Positions 30,501 to 41,710 of a stretch of DNA of 64,000 bases are shown piece after piece. The stretch is from Macrosoma leucophasiata (taxonomy: Eukaryota; Arthropoda; Insecta; Lepidoptera; Hedylidae). The translations under genes were made by a program, and so were the position numbers. The notes below the pieces were generated by a model. The model was given only the letters and a program-made list of their open reading frames with translations, did not search any database and was not told the DNA's origin. Location: assembly GCA_036365455.1 (NCBI GenBank), contig JAWQUS010000025.1:21550001-21614000 (forward strand). Reading direction: 5' to 3'. The stretch's first letter is position 1; each line of letters starts with the position of its first letter.

Positions 30501-30890
30501 ACGCGCTGATTTTTTTTTTTCGTTTTCTGTATAGTGTGTTGTTAGATAGGTCTTTCAAAAATGTTAAGGGTGTGCTAATATAATTTTTTGATTTAGTTAA
30601 CTTTTCGTGACTTATTAGGCTTTAAAGTGCCAATTTTCGTTAGAGACAAGTGTTCTCCCCCCTACTAACTAAACGGTTGTTGTTAGAAATTCAAACGTTG
30701 CGGCAATAGTAGCGACATATAACGAAATTAAAAGGAAAACTCTCACACTTAAGTTGGCTTCACAAGTTTGCGAGTTAGTCGACCAAATGTATTTTACTCG
30801 AAAATTTTGAAGAACTTCTTGTAAAATATTTATTTCATTACATTATTCAAACCTAAAAACTACGGAACCCTACACTGCTTGTGGCCCGAT
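30501..30890 (+). mobile_element. Family P repeat, right part
   Basis: Resumes ACGCGCTGATTTTT and ends CTACGGAACCCTACACTGCT then TGTGGCCCGA. The left and right parts together align to 18935-19400. Confidence 0.75.
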
Positions 30891-31226
30891 AAAATGAAAA
30901 AGCTTCTGCTTGCAAAACGAAAAAGTAACTTTATAATTATCGAGTAACATACGACCAAATACATAAAAAACCTCTGCTACGACTAATACGGGTCGCATGT
31001 GGTACAAAAAATACCGTAGAAAAACGGTACTCGCAAATCCATTAGGAAATCCGTTGGGTCCCTAAAAACATGTGTCCGTTGTAAATCCTGCATTGGTTGA
31101 GTTGACCGACACACGATTAGGAGCAGCCGTGGCGTTTATTTACAAAAAAAATGCTTTAAAAGCTGTTTTTACGATTCAGAAAAACTGGAACACTCATATG
31201 AATCACTCAAGTGTCTGTCAGCCTTG
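30891..31226. other. Unassigned spacer
   Basis: No feature recognised. Confidence 0.3.
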
Positions 31227-31455
31227 TTTTTTTATGTACTGAATGTGTTCTTAATGATGTTAAGTGATGACTGCAGCCTATAGACACTTACACAAAGACC
31301 AAGGTCAAAATGCAGTTACCACTCTTGACGCCTAAGGTGTTATGCCGGAAATTACAGGACCGTACATCACCACCTGATCGGAACACGGTAGTGCTGAATA
31401 CTACCATTTAGCGACAAGTATATTAGGTAATGCGGTGGTGCCTACGCCCGCGAGC
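31227..31455 (-). mobile_element. Family A retroposon, head-truncated
   Basis: Degenerate tail. It ends in CGCCCGCGAGCCGCC without the hairpin head. Confidence 0.83.
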
Positions 31456-32002
31456 CGCCCGCAGTTCAACAGAGCACTTGCTCTTACTTTATTTAAGTGG
31501 AACTTTAATATCCATTGATAAAAATCGAACGAAAAATTATATTTCTCCTTGTAGATGTCAAGCTTCTAAACATACATGTTTTGGATAACAACTTAGATTT
31601 AGATCATAACAATAATGTAAACTTCTGCATCATTTATCGTTTGTTCGTGCGGAAGCTGACCGGCTCTATCATCGTTCCTTTTTCGTTCGATTTTTATCTG
31701 ACAGCAGACTGAGATGTTCGAGTCTATCAGTGTGTCCTTTGTTTACTAAACTCATTTTAACATATTTTCAAGACGTATGTTGCCAAAATATTTCAACATG
31801 TCGATTTAAGCCGCAGATTAAGTCTTTATCAATGTCGAGGTCTGAGTGCGCTTTTGAGACAAGCTTAATGTACAAAAACGTATATCCAAGGAAAAATATT
31901 AAACAAACTAGAAGATAAATCTTCAGAATAAAAAAGGACCACTAGTCCTTATTATTTGATTATCAGATGTGTTAAAGGTGAAACATACATGACATGTAAT
32001 CC
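31456..32002. other. Unassigned stretch
   Basis: Short frames at 31515-31712 and 31730-31918 have no recognised domain. Confidence 0.3.
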
Positions 32003-32083
32003 GTGGTTGAGCTCCAGTGTCGAAGCCTCGCAGGCGTATGCATTACCGCAGTGCCTAATATACTTGCCGCTACGGTCAGGTGG
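32003..32083 (+). mobile_element. Family A head fragment
   Basis: GAGCTCCAGTGTCGAAGCCT to CTTGCCGCTACGGTCAGGTG, with an internal deletion. Confidence 0.7.
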
Positions 32084-32132
32084 GAGACATAATAACTTCT
32101 AGCTCGAGAGATCACTAGCACACCGCGGACGC

Positions 32133-32577
32133 TCCGCTAAAATTCTATACAAACGCTTAATTTGGTCTCTGTTACACAGACAGATTAGACATCAATCAGT
32201 GACGTGTTTTAAGACGCGCACCTGTGTACGTAGCACGTACAAAATACCAACCATCGCCCATAAGAGGGGAGAAGGTTTTGTGATGCGGGGAAATGGAGCG
32301 GGACGTCGAAGTGTCCATTCTATACGTCATTAGTATCATTACATTTTCTCTGACTCGGCTTAAATTCCATACAAACGCTTGTTCTGGTTACCTACTACGC
32401 AGACATCAATCAGGACGTGTTTTTACACGCACACACACAGTTGCCCGTTCACAACCTCAGTGTACGAGGCTGCCAGCATCGTACTCAAGGGGAGGTGCGA
32501 GCTGCAAGAGGGAAATTCACGCGGGACATCCAAGTGCCAATTCTATACGTAGTGTTATTACATATTTTCTGCTACTG
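32133..32577. repeat. Two diverged tandem units of about 222 bp
   Basis: AAATTCTATACAAACGCTT at 32140 recurs as AAATTCCATACAAACGCTT at 32362. ACATCAATCAG, GACGTGTTTT and ATTCTATACGT follow at the same spacing in both units. No other copy is seen in the window. Confidence 0.72.
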
Positions 32578-32759
32578 GTTTGAATGGTGAAAACAATGTG
32601 TTGTATAGCCTGTTTTTTGAGGAACGCCACAGGCTTTATAACATCTCGCCACGGAGCCAATACGAGAAAAGCATCAGACAACTTTTTTAAGTACGGAACC
32701 CAGAGTTTTTATGTACATTTCATTTTTATTTATTAACGCGTCAACAAAAAGCCTAGTGG

Positions 32760-32942
32760 TCAGGTGGGGATGTACGGCCCTGTAATTTCCGGGACAGAGG
32801 CATAACACCTTAGGCCTCAGGAATGGTAACGCATCTGTATTTTGACCTTGATCTTTGTGTGGATGTTTATAGGCTGCATGTCATCACTTAACATCAATGT
32901 GAACTGCATGCTTGTTTGCCACTTCCATTACATAAAAAAAAA
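32760..32942 (+). mobile_element. Family A retroposon, head-truncated
   Basis: Begins at TGGTCAGGTGGGGATGTACG and has a complete tail. Confidence 0.87.
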
Positions 32943-33294
32943 TACTCGAGTGGGTTAAAGGGCCATAAAAACTTGGAACGTTTGTACTAAATCACTTTAC
33001 ATACTACCCTCATAAAATTTGCAATTCTGGTCCTTCGAGTTTCGGATCGCCGTCGAATTCGAATGTTGAAAAATTCCGTTTCACATTTATCTCATATAAC
33101 CTTTTGTATTTGAACAAAGTCCAATATGTTATAGCAGCGGCGAGGATTTTTTTTTTTATGAAATATGAAATCCAATTGCGAGATTGTTGTCAAATTATTT
33201 TTAGCCTGGCAAAGTATAATCACAGAGAATTTTATCCAAATCAGTTCAGCTGTTGTATTAGACACATAGCCAAATTCTTGTGCATTTGCATCTC

Positions 33295-33461
33295 GGGAAC
33301 GGCTGGCCCATTTTTGACGGGACTTTCACTGGCAGATAGCTGATGTAATAAGGAGTAACTTAGGCTACTTTTGTACCAGCTGCGCCCACGACTTCGTCCG
33401 GGTAGATACTTAACAATCATAAATTATCACCCGAACGAGGTCGCGGGCACAGCTAGTTTAA
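33295..33461 (-). mobile_element. Family I repeat with palindromic head
   Basis: GACGGGACTTTCACTGGCAG body. The head hairpin at about 33379-33461 has CCCACGACTTCGTCCGGGTA opposite CGAACGAGGTCGCGGGCACA. Confidence 0.77.
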
Positions 33462-33465
33462 AATA

Positions 33466-33917
33466 TTAAAATACATGGTTAGTATTAAGTCATTTTTAAA
33501 ATGTTAAATGGTCATTCAATTCATCATAATTATATTACATCGTACATCATTCTGTAACTATCAGTTCGGATGTGCCTTTGGAGTAGTGGCAATAAATGCA
33601 GCAATAATGTTTGTTAGACGAAAGTTATAATTTGTTATATCGTGCTGTTATATTATTATACCTTATTGAAACTAAATAGTGAACAATGAGATAGATGACG
33701 ATCAATGATAGAAACATGTGAATCGAACGATTAAATATTGCATTAGGTGTATTATTCCCTATTCAGAGCAAGCTCGGAGGAAACTAAACCAGATATAGAT
33801 TAATTGTGGAAATAAATTAGCTACAATTTTAGATTATTTACTATTTTGTGTTTTGATATCTTATAAATAGAATTCCTTATATTTCTACCGTACTTCAAAA
33901 GAAAAAAAGCGGCTAAG
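33466..33917. other. Unassigned spacer
   Basis: AT-rich. No feature recognised. Confidence 0.3.
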
Positions 33918-34000
33918 TGTGGGTCTCTAAAGGCTGCAGTTATTACTTAACATCAATGTGAACTGAATGCTTGCTTGCCACCTTCGTAACATTAAAAAAA
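33918..34000 (+). mobile_element. Family A tail fragment
   Basis: TGGGTCTCTAAAGGCTGCAG through TAACATTAAAAAAA. Confidence 0.78.
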
Positions 34001-34635
34001 TGTGAATATCAAGTTTTGTCTATAAGTTCAATATTATATTATATGTATAAATATATACGAGTACGTAAAAATTGTTAATTTTTTTTTAAGATATTGACAA
34101 TTACGTTTACATTTGGACGTATAAAACATATTTCTTAATTCTTAGATTATACAATCAAAAGTGGCTTCTATGTTTGAAATTCACGTTGTGTTGTTATAAG
34201 GTTTACGTTTGGGTTATTGATTTGCACTTATGTATCAAATTTCAATTTAATCGGTTCAATGCTCTAGGAGGAAATCTGTTGTGACAGACAGATGTACGAA
34301 TGTTCTTAATCCTGTCATGCAGCAAAGATGTGGTTGGTACCTTAAGCTTCTTAAGCTCAGAAGTAATAAAGCATTTATCGTATATTTAACGGCTCGGTCG
34401 GTCTTTAATAATTTGTTTCTTTTTTATAGTTTATGCCCAAGGGGTTAAGAACCTCATACGATCCTTTTTTCTAATTGTTAAAAATCTGTCACAGAACCAT
34501 CTGCTTAAATATAACTTTACGTCTGTTATAATTCTTTATCTTACGCGAGCCCGCCCGCAGGCTCATACAAGGTCATTTACGTAAATAAGTTATTCCATTT
34601 TTTAACAAGAAAATTATGAATTATCATCAAATATA
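34001..34635. other. Unassigned stretch
   Basis: No coding similarity or repeat recognised. TTGACAATTACG and GACAGACAGATG words only. Confidence 0.3.
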
Positions 34636-34639
34636 TATA

Positions 34640-34922
34640 TTTTTTTATGGTATGAAGGTGGCAACCAAACATGCAGTTCACATTGATGTTAAGTGATGAC
34701 TGCAGCCTATAGACACAAAGACCAGAAGTCAAAATGTAATCTGTTGCCACCCTTGAGATCTTAGTTGTCGTCTCTGTGGCAGTTATTATGGGGCCATACA
34801 TTACCATCTAACCGGAACACGATAGTGTTGAACACTATCATTAAACGGCAAGTACTCGTATATTAGGTAATGCGGTGGCGCCTTCGCCCGCGAGCTCCGT
34901 CACTGGAGCTCTACCACCAGTA
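34640..34922 (-). mobile_element. Family A/A2 intermediate, full length
   Basis: The tail reads TATGGTATGAAGGTGGCAAC and the middle has TCTGTGGCAGTTATTATGGG (A2-like), while the head GAGCTCCGTCACTGGAGCTC is A-like. This is either an ancestral form or a recombinant. Confidence 0.85.
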
Positions 34923-34999
34923 AACGTTATCCAGAGATCGAAAATTCGATCGTCGCCCAGTCTTTTTTTTTTGTTTTAATGAAAATGTCTGTAATTTGC

Positions 35000-35075
35000 C
35001 TTATTAACTTATCATTAATGTGAACATTACGCTTGTCGCCACTTTCATAGATTCATAGATTCAATAATTAAAAAA
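35000..35075 (+). mobile_element. Family A tail fragment
   Basis: CATTAATGTGAACATTACGC then GCCACTTTCATAG and an A-run. Confidence 0.6.
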
Positions 35076-35100
35076 AAATATTATGAATGTGATATATTTT

Positions 35101-35386
35101 CACTGGTGGTAGAGCTCCAGTGATGGAGCTCGCGCGCGTAAGCACCACCGCATTACCTAATATACTTGCCGCTAAATGGTAGTGTTCAGCACTATCGTGT
35201 TTCGGTCGGGTGGTAATGTACGGCCCTGTAATTTCCGGCACAGAGCCGTAACACCTTCAGCCTCAGAAGTGGTAGCGCATCTGCATTTTGACCTCTGGTC
35301 TTTGTGTGGTTGTCTATAGACTGTAGCCATCACTTAACATCAATGTGAACTGCATGCTAGTTTTCCACCTTTGTAACATAAAAATC
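35101..35386 (+). mobile_element. Family A retroposon, full length
   Basis: Head CACTGGTGGTAGAGCTCCAG. The tail CCACCTTTGTAACATAAAAA is the A2 type. Confidence 0.89.
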
Positions 35387-36030
35387 TTACATGGGTTACT
35401 AAGAAAAATATGATTATAATATGACTATTAAAATAATATGCAATTTTGGCACCCTAGATCCAAAAAAGTGACTATAATATTATAATCGTTTCAAACAAGT
35501 ATGCGCTTAGCTTTACCCATCAAACTTTCCGTGTGGTGACCACATTTCACCTTTCAGAAAGAGATTAAACGGTATCTATTTAGGTCAGTGTATAACAAAG
35601 CTTTATAAATCACCTTCCAGGTAATTTCCGTCCATTACGCTTAACGACTTCCATTGTTCAATGCATCCTGCAAATTGTGAAGATTCCCTCTAATCCGCAA
35701 TGGTGAAGCTGTTTCGGTATTTTTAGGCCTTTGTGTCTCGTTCGTTGAGTTTTTTGGACATTAGCGGCTCAATTTGTGAGCATGCCCTAATGTTTTATTT
35801 TCTTTGTCAGTCTATTGAACGCGATCGGCACTGGATCAAAGATTCAGTTAAGTATCAGATGATTTATTGTACGGATATTGCTGAAAAATTGTATTGCAAT
35901 GTTGTGAATGAACTGATGAAACCTTTAAGGTATTTTGGTCGAGCGCTGTAATGATAGAGTTAGTCGAAAAATCCATTTCATTTTTTTTATTGCATACTAA
36001 TCCGGACTTGTCATTTATGTCGACTTCATT
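35387..36030. other. Unassigned stretch
   Basis: The frame at 35733-35951 has no recognised domain, and no repeat is recognised. Confidence 0.3.
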
Positions 36031-36128
36031 AGCTACATTACCATTTAACCGAAACTAGATAGTACTTAACACTACCATTTAGCGGTAGATAGACTAGGTA
36101 ATGCAGTGGCGCCTACACCCTCGAGCTC
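36031..36128 (-). mobile_element. Subfamily A2 head half
   Basis: ATTACCATTTAACCGAAACT and GGTAGATAGACTAGGTAATG. It lies head-to-head with the next A copy. Confidence 0.75.
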
Positions 36129-36138
36129 CTATATTTAT

Positions 36139-36434
36139 TACTGGTGATAGAGATCCTGTGACGGAGCTCGCGGGCGTAGGCACCACCGCATTACCTAATT
36201 TACCTACTTGCCGCTAAATGGTAGTGTTCAGCACTATCGTGTTCCGTTCAGGTGGTAATGTACGGCCCTGTAATTTCCGACACAGAGGCACAACACCTTA
36301 AGCCTCAGGAGTGGTAACCCATCTGTATTTTGACCTCGGTCTTCATGTGGGTGTCTATAGGCTGCAGTCATCACTTAACATCAATGTGAACTGCATGCTT
36401 GTTTGCCACTTCCATTAATAATAAAAAAAAAACA
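36139..36434 (+). mobile_element. Family A retroposon, full length
   Basis: Head TTACTGGTGATAGAGATCCT. Tail CTTCCATTAATAATAAAAAA. Confidence 0.89.
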
Positions 36435-36465
36435 ACCACCCGTATTTTATACAAATGTACAATTT

Positions 36466-36562
36466 TGTAGACCATACAGATATTTGTCCCGATGTGGGCA
36501 TCGAAAACACGATCCCCAAATCAAGCATTCGTCACACACCGCTGAACCAACTGGGTCATCGA
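36466..36562 (-). mobile_element. Family C SINE head, decayed
   Basis: The tRNA-like region has a mutated B box (GGCATCGAAAACACG on the plus strand), so Pol III activity is unlikely. Confidence 0.75.
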
Positions 36563-36843
36563 GAAGCCCACAATCGCCCCCAAAAATATCACAATCGCTT
36601 TTTCATTTCCAATGCTCATTTAATGGTTTTGATTGAAATTATATATGAATTATAAATACACCTGAGGCTGAATACATTGTAAAATTCATGACAATTTCGG
36701 ACTGTATTATTGGAAATTCTATTGAATTATGCACGTAATGGAAGTACATGGTACATGTTCCTAAATAAATGCAATGTTAAATGGATTGCTCACGATTATA
36801 TTTTCCGTGGGACGAAATAGGTAGTGTGCTTGACTACTATTCA

Positions 36844-37210
36844 GAAGCGCGCATGGCCCAGCGGCTGGTGTAGATCGTAAGCGATCTGCTCGGTTGAGCA
36901 CTACGGGCGCGGTCGGGTAGTGTGATGGGTGACCGCTAGTGGCAAATTAAAATGCGCGTTTCCGTGCTTCGGAGGGCACGTTAAGCCGTCGGTCCCGGTT
37001 GCTATAGATGGATAGCAGTCGTTCAACCTTGTCGGAGGCCTTATGGGCGGTTTGAAAACATCCGACAGTGGGTTGGCCACTAACCCACACCCACCTCCAC
37101 CAATCCGCATTGGAGTAGCGTGGTGGAGTAAGCTCCGGGCCTCCCCCCAAAAAGGGGAGAGACTCGTGCCCAGCAGTGGGACGTATAATGGGTTGCCATT
37201 ATTATTATTG
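36844..37210 (+). mobile_element. 5S rRNA-derived SINE, family E, reference copy
   Basis: The most complete copy. The head CGCATGGCCCAGCGGCTGGT is followed by GGTTGAGCACTACGGGCGCG and GTGATGGGTGACCGCTAGTG, which align to 5S rRNA box A, intermediate element and box C (5S reads TTAAGCA...CGGGCGCGG...GATGGGTGACCGC). A body with GTTGCTAT and GTTGGCCACTAACCCA follows, ending GTTGCCATTATTATTATT. A type 1 Pol III promoter is inferred. Confidence 0.9.
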
Positions 37211-37318
37211 ACTATAAATAACCATTTTCTTGTTTCACTATTCTATGTTAAAATGAATCACCAAAATGTTTATACGCGCATTACATCCAAATGACTGCAC
37301 CAATTTGGATAAATCTTA

Positions 37319-37623
37319 CGTAACTTCACGCCTGTAATCCTCGAAGGGGTAGGCAGAAGCATGTATTCAAGCATACATACAAACACCCACGATTCGCCGG
37401 TTACGTTTTGGCCCATGTAACAGGTGGTGAGCCTGTTGACATCTCCGGGCACATTACCAAACTTTGAAGTACTGGGAAATTTCCAGAAAATGGAAAAATC
37501 CCAATAGAACCAGAGATAAAGGACTTTACACCATTATCTCTGATAACCCCCTACCCGGGAATCGAACCCAAGACCTCAGCGTAGTAGTAGTAGTGGCCTG
37601 CTACCACTAGGCTACCGAGGCAG
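37319..37623 (-). mobile_element. tRNA-headed SINE, family B, copy 5 (full length)
   Basis: Perfect 13-bp target duplication TGGATAAATCTTA at 37306-37318 and 37624-37636. Intact A and B boxes. One of the youngest-looking insertions here. Confidence 0.94.
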
Positions 37624-37864
37624 TGGATAAATCTTAAATCAGTAACATACAACTTTAAATTAATGATTTAATGAATAAAAGTGATAAGTGGCTAAAATTT
37701 GAGATAATTTGTCTGTTCTTTTTTAACGATTTTTCGGTAGGTCAACATTTTTATGCTCCTTTTTATGGTGATGTGAAGTTTGCCATGAAAGTTAGTATTG
37801 CAGGTGTCAGTATTCCTGTGTACGTAAACTGTACGCTTGTATTATTATTTTCAAATAAACACTA

Positions 37865-38012
37865 ACCCCCTTATTCATAAACGTATTTTAGCTAAAGTGT
37901 TGCTAATCTCTCTTTTGTCTTTTTCTATCCTGCACATTTGACAATGCAACTGACAAAGACAAAGCATTCTAGAGCTAAAACGTATCTAATGTACGTTTAT
38001 GAATAAGGGGGT
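37865..38012. mobile_element. MITE with 21-bp perfect terminal inverted repeats (family O)
   Basis: 148 bp with ends ACCCCCTTATTCATAAACGT(A) at 37865-37885 and the exact complement at 37992-38012. TA dinucleotides sit on both sides (37863-37864, 38013-38014), as expected for a Tc1/mariner-type target. No coding capacity. Confidence 0.88.
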
Positions 38013-38014
38013 TA

Positions 38015-38868
38015 TTGTATTGTAATTTATCAAAAAGTATTAAATTTTTATATGTTTTTTTAATAATTGAACGTGTAGAATATCTCGCGATCATTCGTTT
38101 AGGTCTGTCTTATGAAGTTAAAGGCCATAAGTCTTCACTCAAAGAATGCGAAAAAATTTTACTGCGATGGACACTCATAAAATGTTTCATACCCCATATG
38201 TTTTGATTCATTCTCTTTTATGGTTCATATTTTATTACGCGTCCCACGCAGGATTTTACGAGACGAAAAAATCTATGTACTTAAGTTTATGTTAGATATC
38301 CATAGATATACATTTATGGTTGTTTTTAATGTTCTGGACCTACAGAAAAAGGAACTCTTGTAGGATCAATTTATTGTCCGTCGGTCTATTTGTCTAGACT
38401 TTTTCTTCAAGAATACATAAAGACATCCAATCGAAATATATATCTGAAACCTCTAGAAGATTTACGAATATCAGTTTTATATGACAACGAAATAAAAATA
38501 CCGTATATGTGTATCTTTTCACACATTTGTATGCGAATCAAAACAACGTATGGCATATGTAAGTACTTGCCGCTGTTCTAAAATCATTGAATTTGTAAGA
38601 ATATTTCTCTTTTAGCACAAGTAATGGCAAAAAAAAATACGTATTAAAAAAAAAATCTTTTTTACGATTGGTAAAGTGGCCGTGGCCATATCGATAACTG
38701 TTTTATAATGAAGCAAGTTAAATTTGGGCAATCGTGTTTTTTTAAGACAAAATAACTTAGTAGATAAGCTAAGCCAGCCTATTGAAGAACGCCACGCCTA
38801 TTGATAGCCACGCAGAGCACTACATAATAAAAGCTTCACAAATGGACACCAGATGTACTATTTTTTTA
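38015..38868. other. Unassigned 0.85-kb stretch
   Basis: Short frames at 38015-38206 and 38390-38581 show no recognised domain. No repeat recognised. Confidence 0.3.
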
Positions 38869-39042
38869 CTGGTTGCAGAGCTCCAGTGACGGAGCTTGTC
38901 CGTAGTCCGTCTCGTACGTAGTCGTAGGCACCACCGCATTATCAAACCTATCTGGCGGCAAATGATAATATTCAGCACTATCGTGTTTCAGTTAGATGGT
39001 AATGTATGGCCCCGTAATAACTATCACAGAGACAAAACAACT
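38869..39042 (+). mobile_element. Subfamily A2, 3'-truncated
   Basis: CTATCTGGCGGCAAATGATA and CTATCACAGAGACAAAACAA. It stops at ACTAAGG, where an A copy begins. Confidence 0.8.
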
Positions 39043-39309
39043 AAGGTAGAGCTCCTGACGCAGCTCGCGGTCGTAGGCACCACCGCATTACCATATATAT
39101 TTGCCGCTAAATGGTAGTGTTTAGCACTATCGCGTTCGGGTCAGGTGGTAATGCACGGCCTTGTAACTACCGGCACAGAGGCATTACCGTTACTACACCT
39201 TAGGCCTCAGGAGTAGTAACGCATCTGCATTTTGACCTTGATCTGCAGTCATCACTTAACATCAATGTGAACTGCATGCTTGTTTGCCACATCTATTACA
39301 TAAAAAAAA
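39043..39309 (+). mobile_element. Family A retroposon
   Basis: The head lacks the first few bases (starts TAGAGCTCCTGACGCAGCTC). Internal insertion and deletion, complete tail. Confidence 0.87.
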
Positions 39310-39753
39310 TGTATTTGTATTCAACGACAAGTCTATAGATTACCTACTTACAAATTTAAAATCTGTAGCAAATTTTAACTCATTTGGCTGACACACAGAC
39401 AGACAAACGGACTCTAGAGTAATCTTATAAGTGACCGAACCGCAAACACGTCATATTCTTCCAGAAGAAAACCTAAAAAAATTAGTACGGCGCGATGCGT
39501 ATTTAGAATTATTTCCAATACTTTCCAGTACCTTCCAGTTGATCTGTTATCGTAAGTTTTGGCCCTACACACCTCAAAACCGACGCCCGCAGTCAGGTTG
39601 GCCCAGTCACCCGTGAAACGAACCCGTTAAGTAGGTCAATGCGTACCTTTGTGTTACCATTGGCAGCGGATTGTGACGATTTGCGTGACACGCGTGATTG
39701 GGCGCGATCCGAATGGCTTTATAGCGGAGTGACGTCGCAAATAAATATTATTT
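39310..39753. other. Unassigned spacer
   Basis: No feature recognised. Confidence 0.3.
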
Positions 39754-40110
39754 ACTAGGTGACCCGGCAAACTTCGTATTGCCTCAGAATGAAATAACGT
39801 GTCAAAGGTTTGATATATACGGACTATTTGTATGGGAAAATTAAATTGTGGGTTTTACTATTTCCCTTTAATTTATTCATATTTTTTTTAACTTTTAAAC
39901 GTTCCTTGGACTTCTAAAAATCATATTTTTATATTGTAAACGGGACTTAATCGCGTACTATTTTAATCGAAGTATTTACCTCGACACTCGACGTTTCGGC
40001 CGTAATGCGACGGCCGTGGTCACGAGTAGACTCTAAAAATCATTCAAAATCCAGCCGTTCTGGAGTTTAAGCGAGACTACCGAACAGCAATTGATTTTCA
40101 TATATATAGA
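39754..40110 (+). mobile_element. Family I repeat interrupted by a 107-bp insertion
   Basis: Aligns to the intact copy at 11452-11709 except for 39925-40031, which is flanked by the perfect duplication TCTAAAAATCAT (39913-39924, 40032-40043). Confidence 0.85.
39925..40031 (-). mobile_element. Short 5'-truncated retroposon insertion
   Basis: 107 bp with a 12-bp target duplication. Read on the minus strand it contains GGCCGAAACGTCGAGTGTCG and ends in an A-rich tail (TACAATATAAAAAT). Likely a LINE 3' UTR, family not identified. Confidence 0.78.
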
Positions 40111-40335
40111 TTGATTGGCTTCCATCGCTACAGTTAGATAGCATGGCCGCATGTTTTGACTTGATTTGAGTCCAAGACTGCAGGCATAATTTTGTAATTC
40201 TACCTATAATAAAATTATGTATGACCTCGTATGATAGGTATATCACAGAAGCAAACAACTAATAGGTTAGGATCACACTGCAGAATTATTTCGTTACGTC
40301 ATCTATATATGCTGCAAACCTAATTTTTACGCATA

Positions 40336-40797
40336 TTTATAATCTAGAGAATATATATCCTAGGTTATATATTCTCTATAGCTAGTAGAAGTAGTCCTAG
40401 TATAGCTAGGTTGCTTTTCAAAATTTGGCCCCAAGTATTTTTTATGGGAAAAAAATTTTTTTTACTATTTTTTTTACAGAAATATGGTCCACTTCACGGC
40501 AATATGTATAAAGACTGAAAAATTACGGCTGCCGTTGCGCACTTGTCCGCCTCTGCATATATACGATTCGATACGATATTTACGATTCGCCCAATAACTT
40601 TTTACATTCATAACGTATTAACAAATTAAAGCTAACTTTTTATTTTCAATTATTATTAGGTATAAATGGGAGCCTAATTAAATCGGCCACAAATAAGGAT
40701 TACTGGCTATTAAAGATAAAATAATTTAATTCAAAATACTAGCGGATATATTTTGATAGGCAACCTAGTAGGTATAATATATTCTCTAGATTATAAA
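40336..40797. mobile_element. Possible MITE with TTTATAATCTAGAGAATAT ends
   Basis: Left end TTTATAATCTAGAGAATAT at 40336-40354 and its inverted counterpart at 40779-40797. CTAGGTTGC near the left is mirrored by GGCAACCTAG near the right. About 460 bp and non-coding. The right end abuts a family A fragment. Confidence 0.6.
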
Positions 40798-40798
40798 T

Positions 40799-40833
40799 TA
40801 TCCCTCTGTGCCGGAAATTTCAGTGCCGCACAA
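40799..40833 (-). mobile_element. Family A fragment
   Basis: CCTCTGTGCCGGAAATTTCA only. Confidence 0.7.
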
Positions 40834-41014
40834 AAGTTGGGAGCCGTTGGAGCTCATCACCTATTTGATGATAAAAAAAGTCGTAATGCAATAAATTACT
40901 TACATTAAATTAATTAAACAACGCTGCTCATTATGAACTATTAAATAGTCATTACATGACTAGCACCTTAATTATTATTAGAATTAAGTTCATTATCATG
41001 GCTCTTGCTAACAT

Positions 41015-41379
41015 AAATAAATAAAAATAATGGCAACCAATTATACGTCCCACTGCTGGGCACGAGTCTCTCCCCTTTTTTGGGGGGAGGCCTGGAGATT
41101 ACTCCACCACGCTGCTCCAATGCGGATTGGTGGAGGTGGGTGGGTTAGTGGCCAACCCACTGTCGGATGTTTTCAAACCGCCCATAAGGCCTCCGATAAG
41201 GTTTAACGACTGCTATCCATCGACAGCAACCGGGACCGACGGCTTAACGTGCCCTCCGAAGCACGGAAACGCGCATTTAGTTTGCCACTAGCGGTCACCC
41301 ATCACACTACCCGACCGCGCCCGTAGTGCTTAACCGAGCAGATCGCTTACGATCTACACCAGCCGCTGGGCCATGCGCG
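41015..41379 (-). mobile_element. 5S rRNA-derived SINE, family E, full copy
   Basis: Flanked by the perfect 11-bp duplication CTTGCTAACAT (41004-41014, 41380-41390). This fixes the 5' end close to GCGCATGGCCCAGCGGCTGG and the tail to (ATT)n-like sequence. Confidence 0.92.
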
Positions 41380-41539
41380 CTTGCTAACATGTACCTACTT
41401 AATTGACATCAAACGAGCATTGTATATTAAGTGATATAATGGGCAAGTCCCTTGAGACTGCAATCACTTGTAGAATCTATAATTAAGATACAAGGGTTAA
41501 GCCCGTAGCACGGCGTCTTATTGTTATTAATTACTTACT

Positions 41540-41710
41540 TATTTGGCCTTGTAATTTCTGGCACAGAAGCATAACACCTTAGGCCTCAGGAGTTGTAACG
41601 CATCTGCATTTTGACCTCGGTCTTTGTGTGGGTGTCCATAGGCTGCAGGCATCACTTAACATGAATGTGAACTGCATGCTTGTTTGCCATTTCCATTACA
41701 TAAAAAAAAA
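41540..41710 (+). mobile_element. Family A retroposon, head-truncated
   Basis: From GGCCTTGTAATTTCTGGCAC to ACATAAAAAAAAA. Confidence 0.87.
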
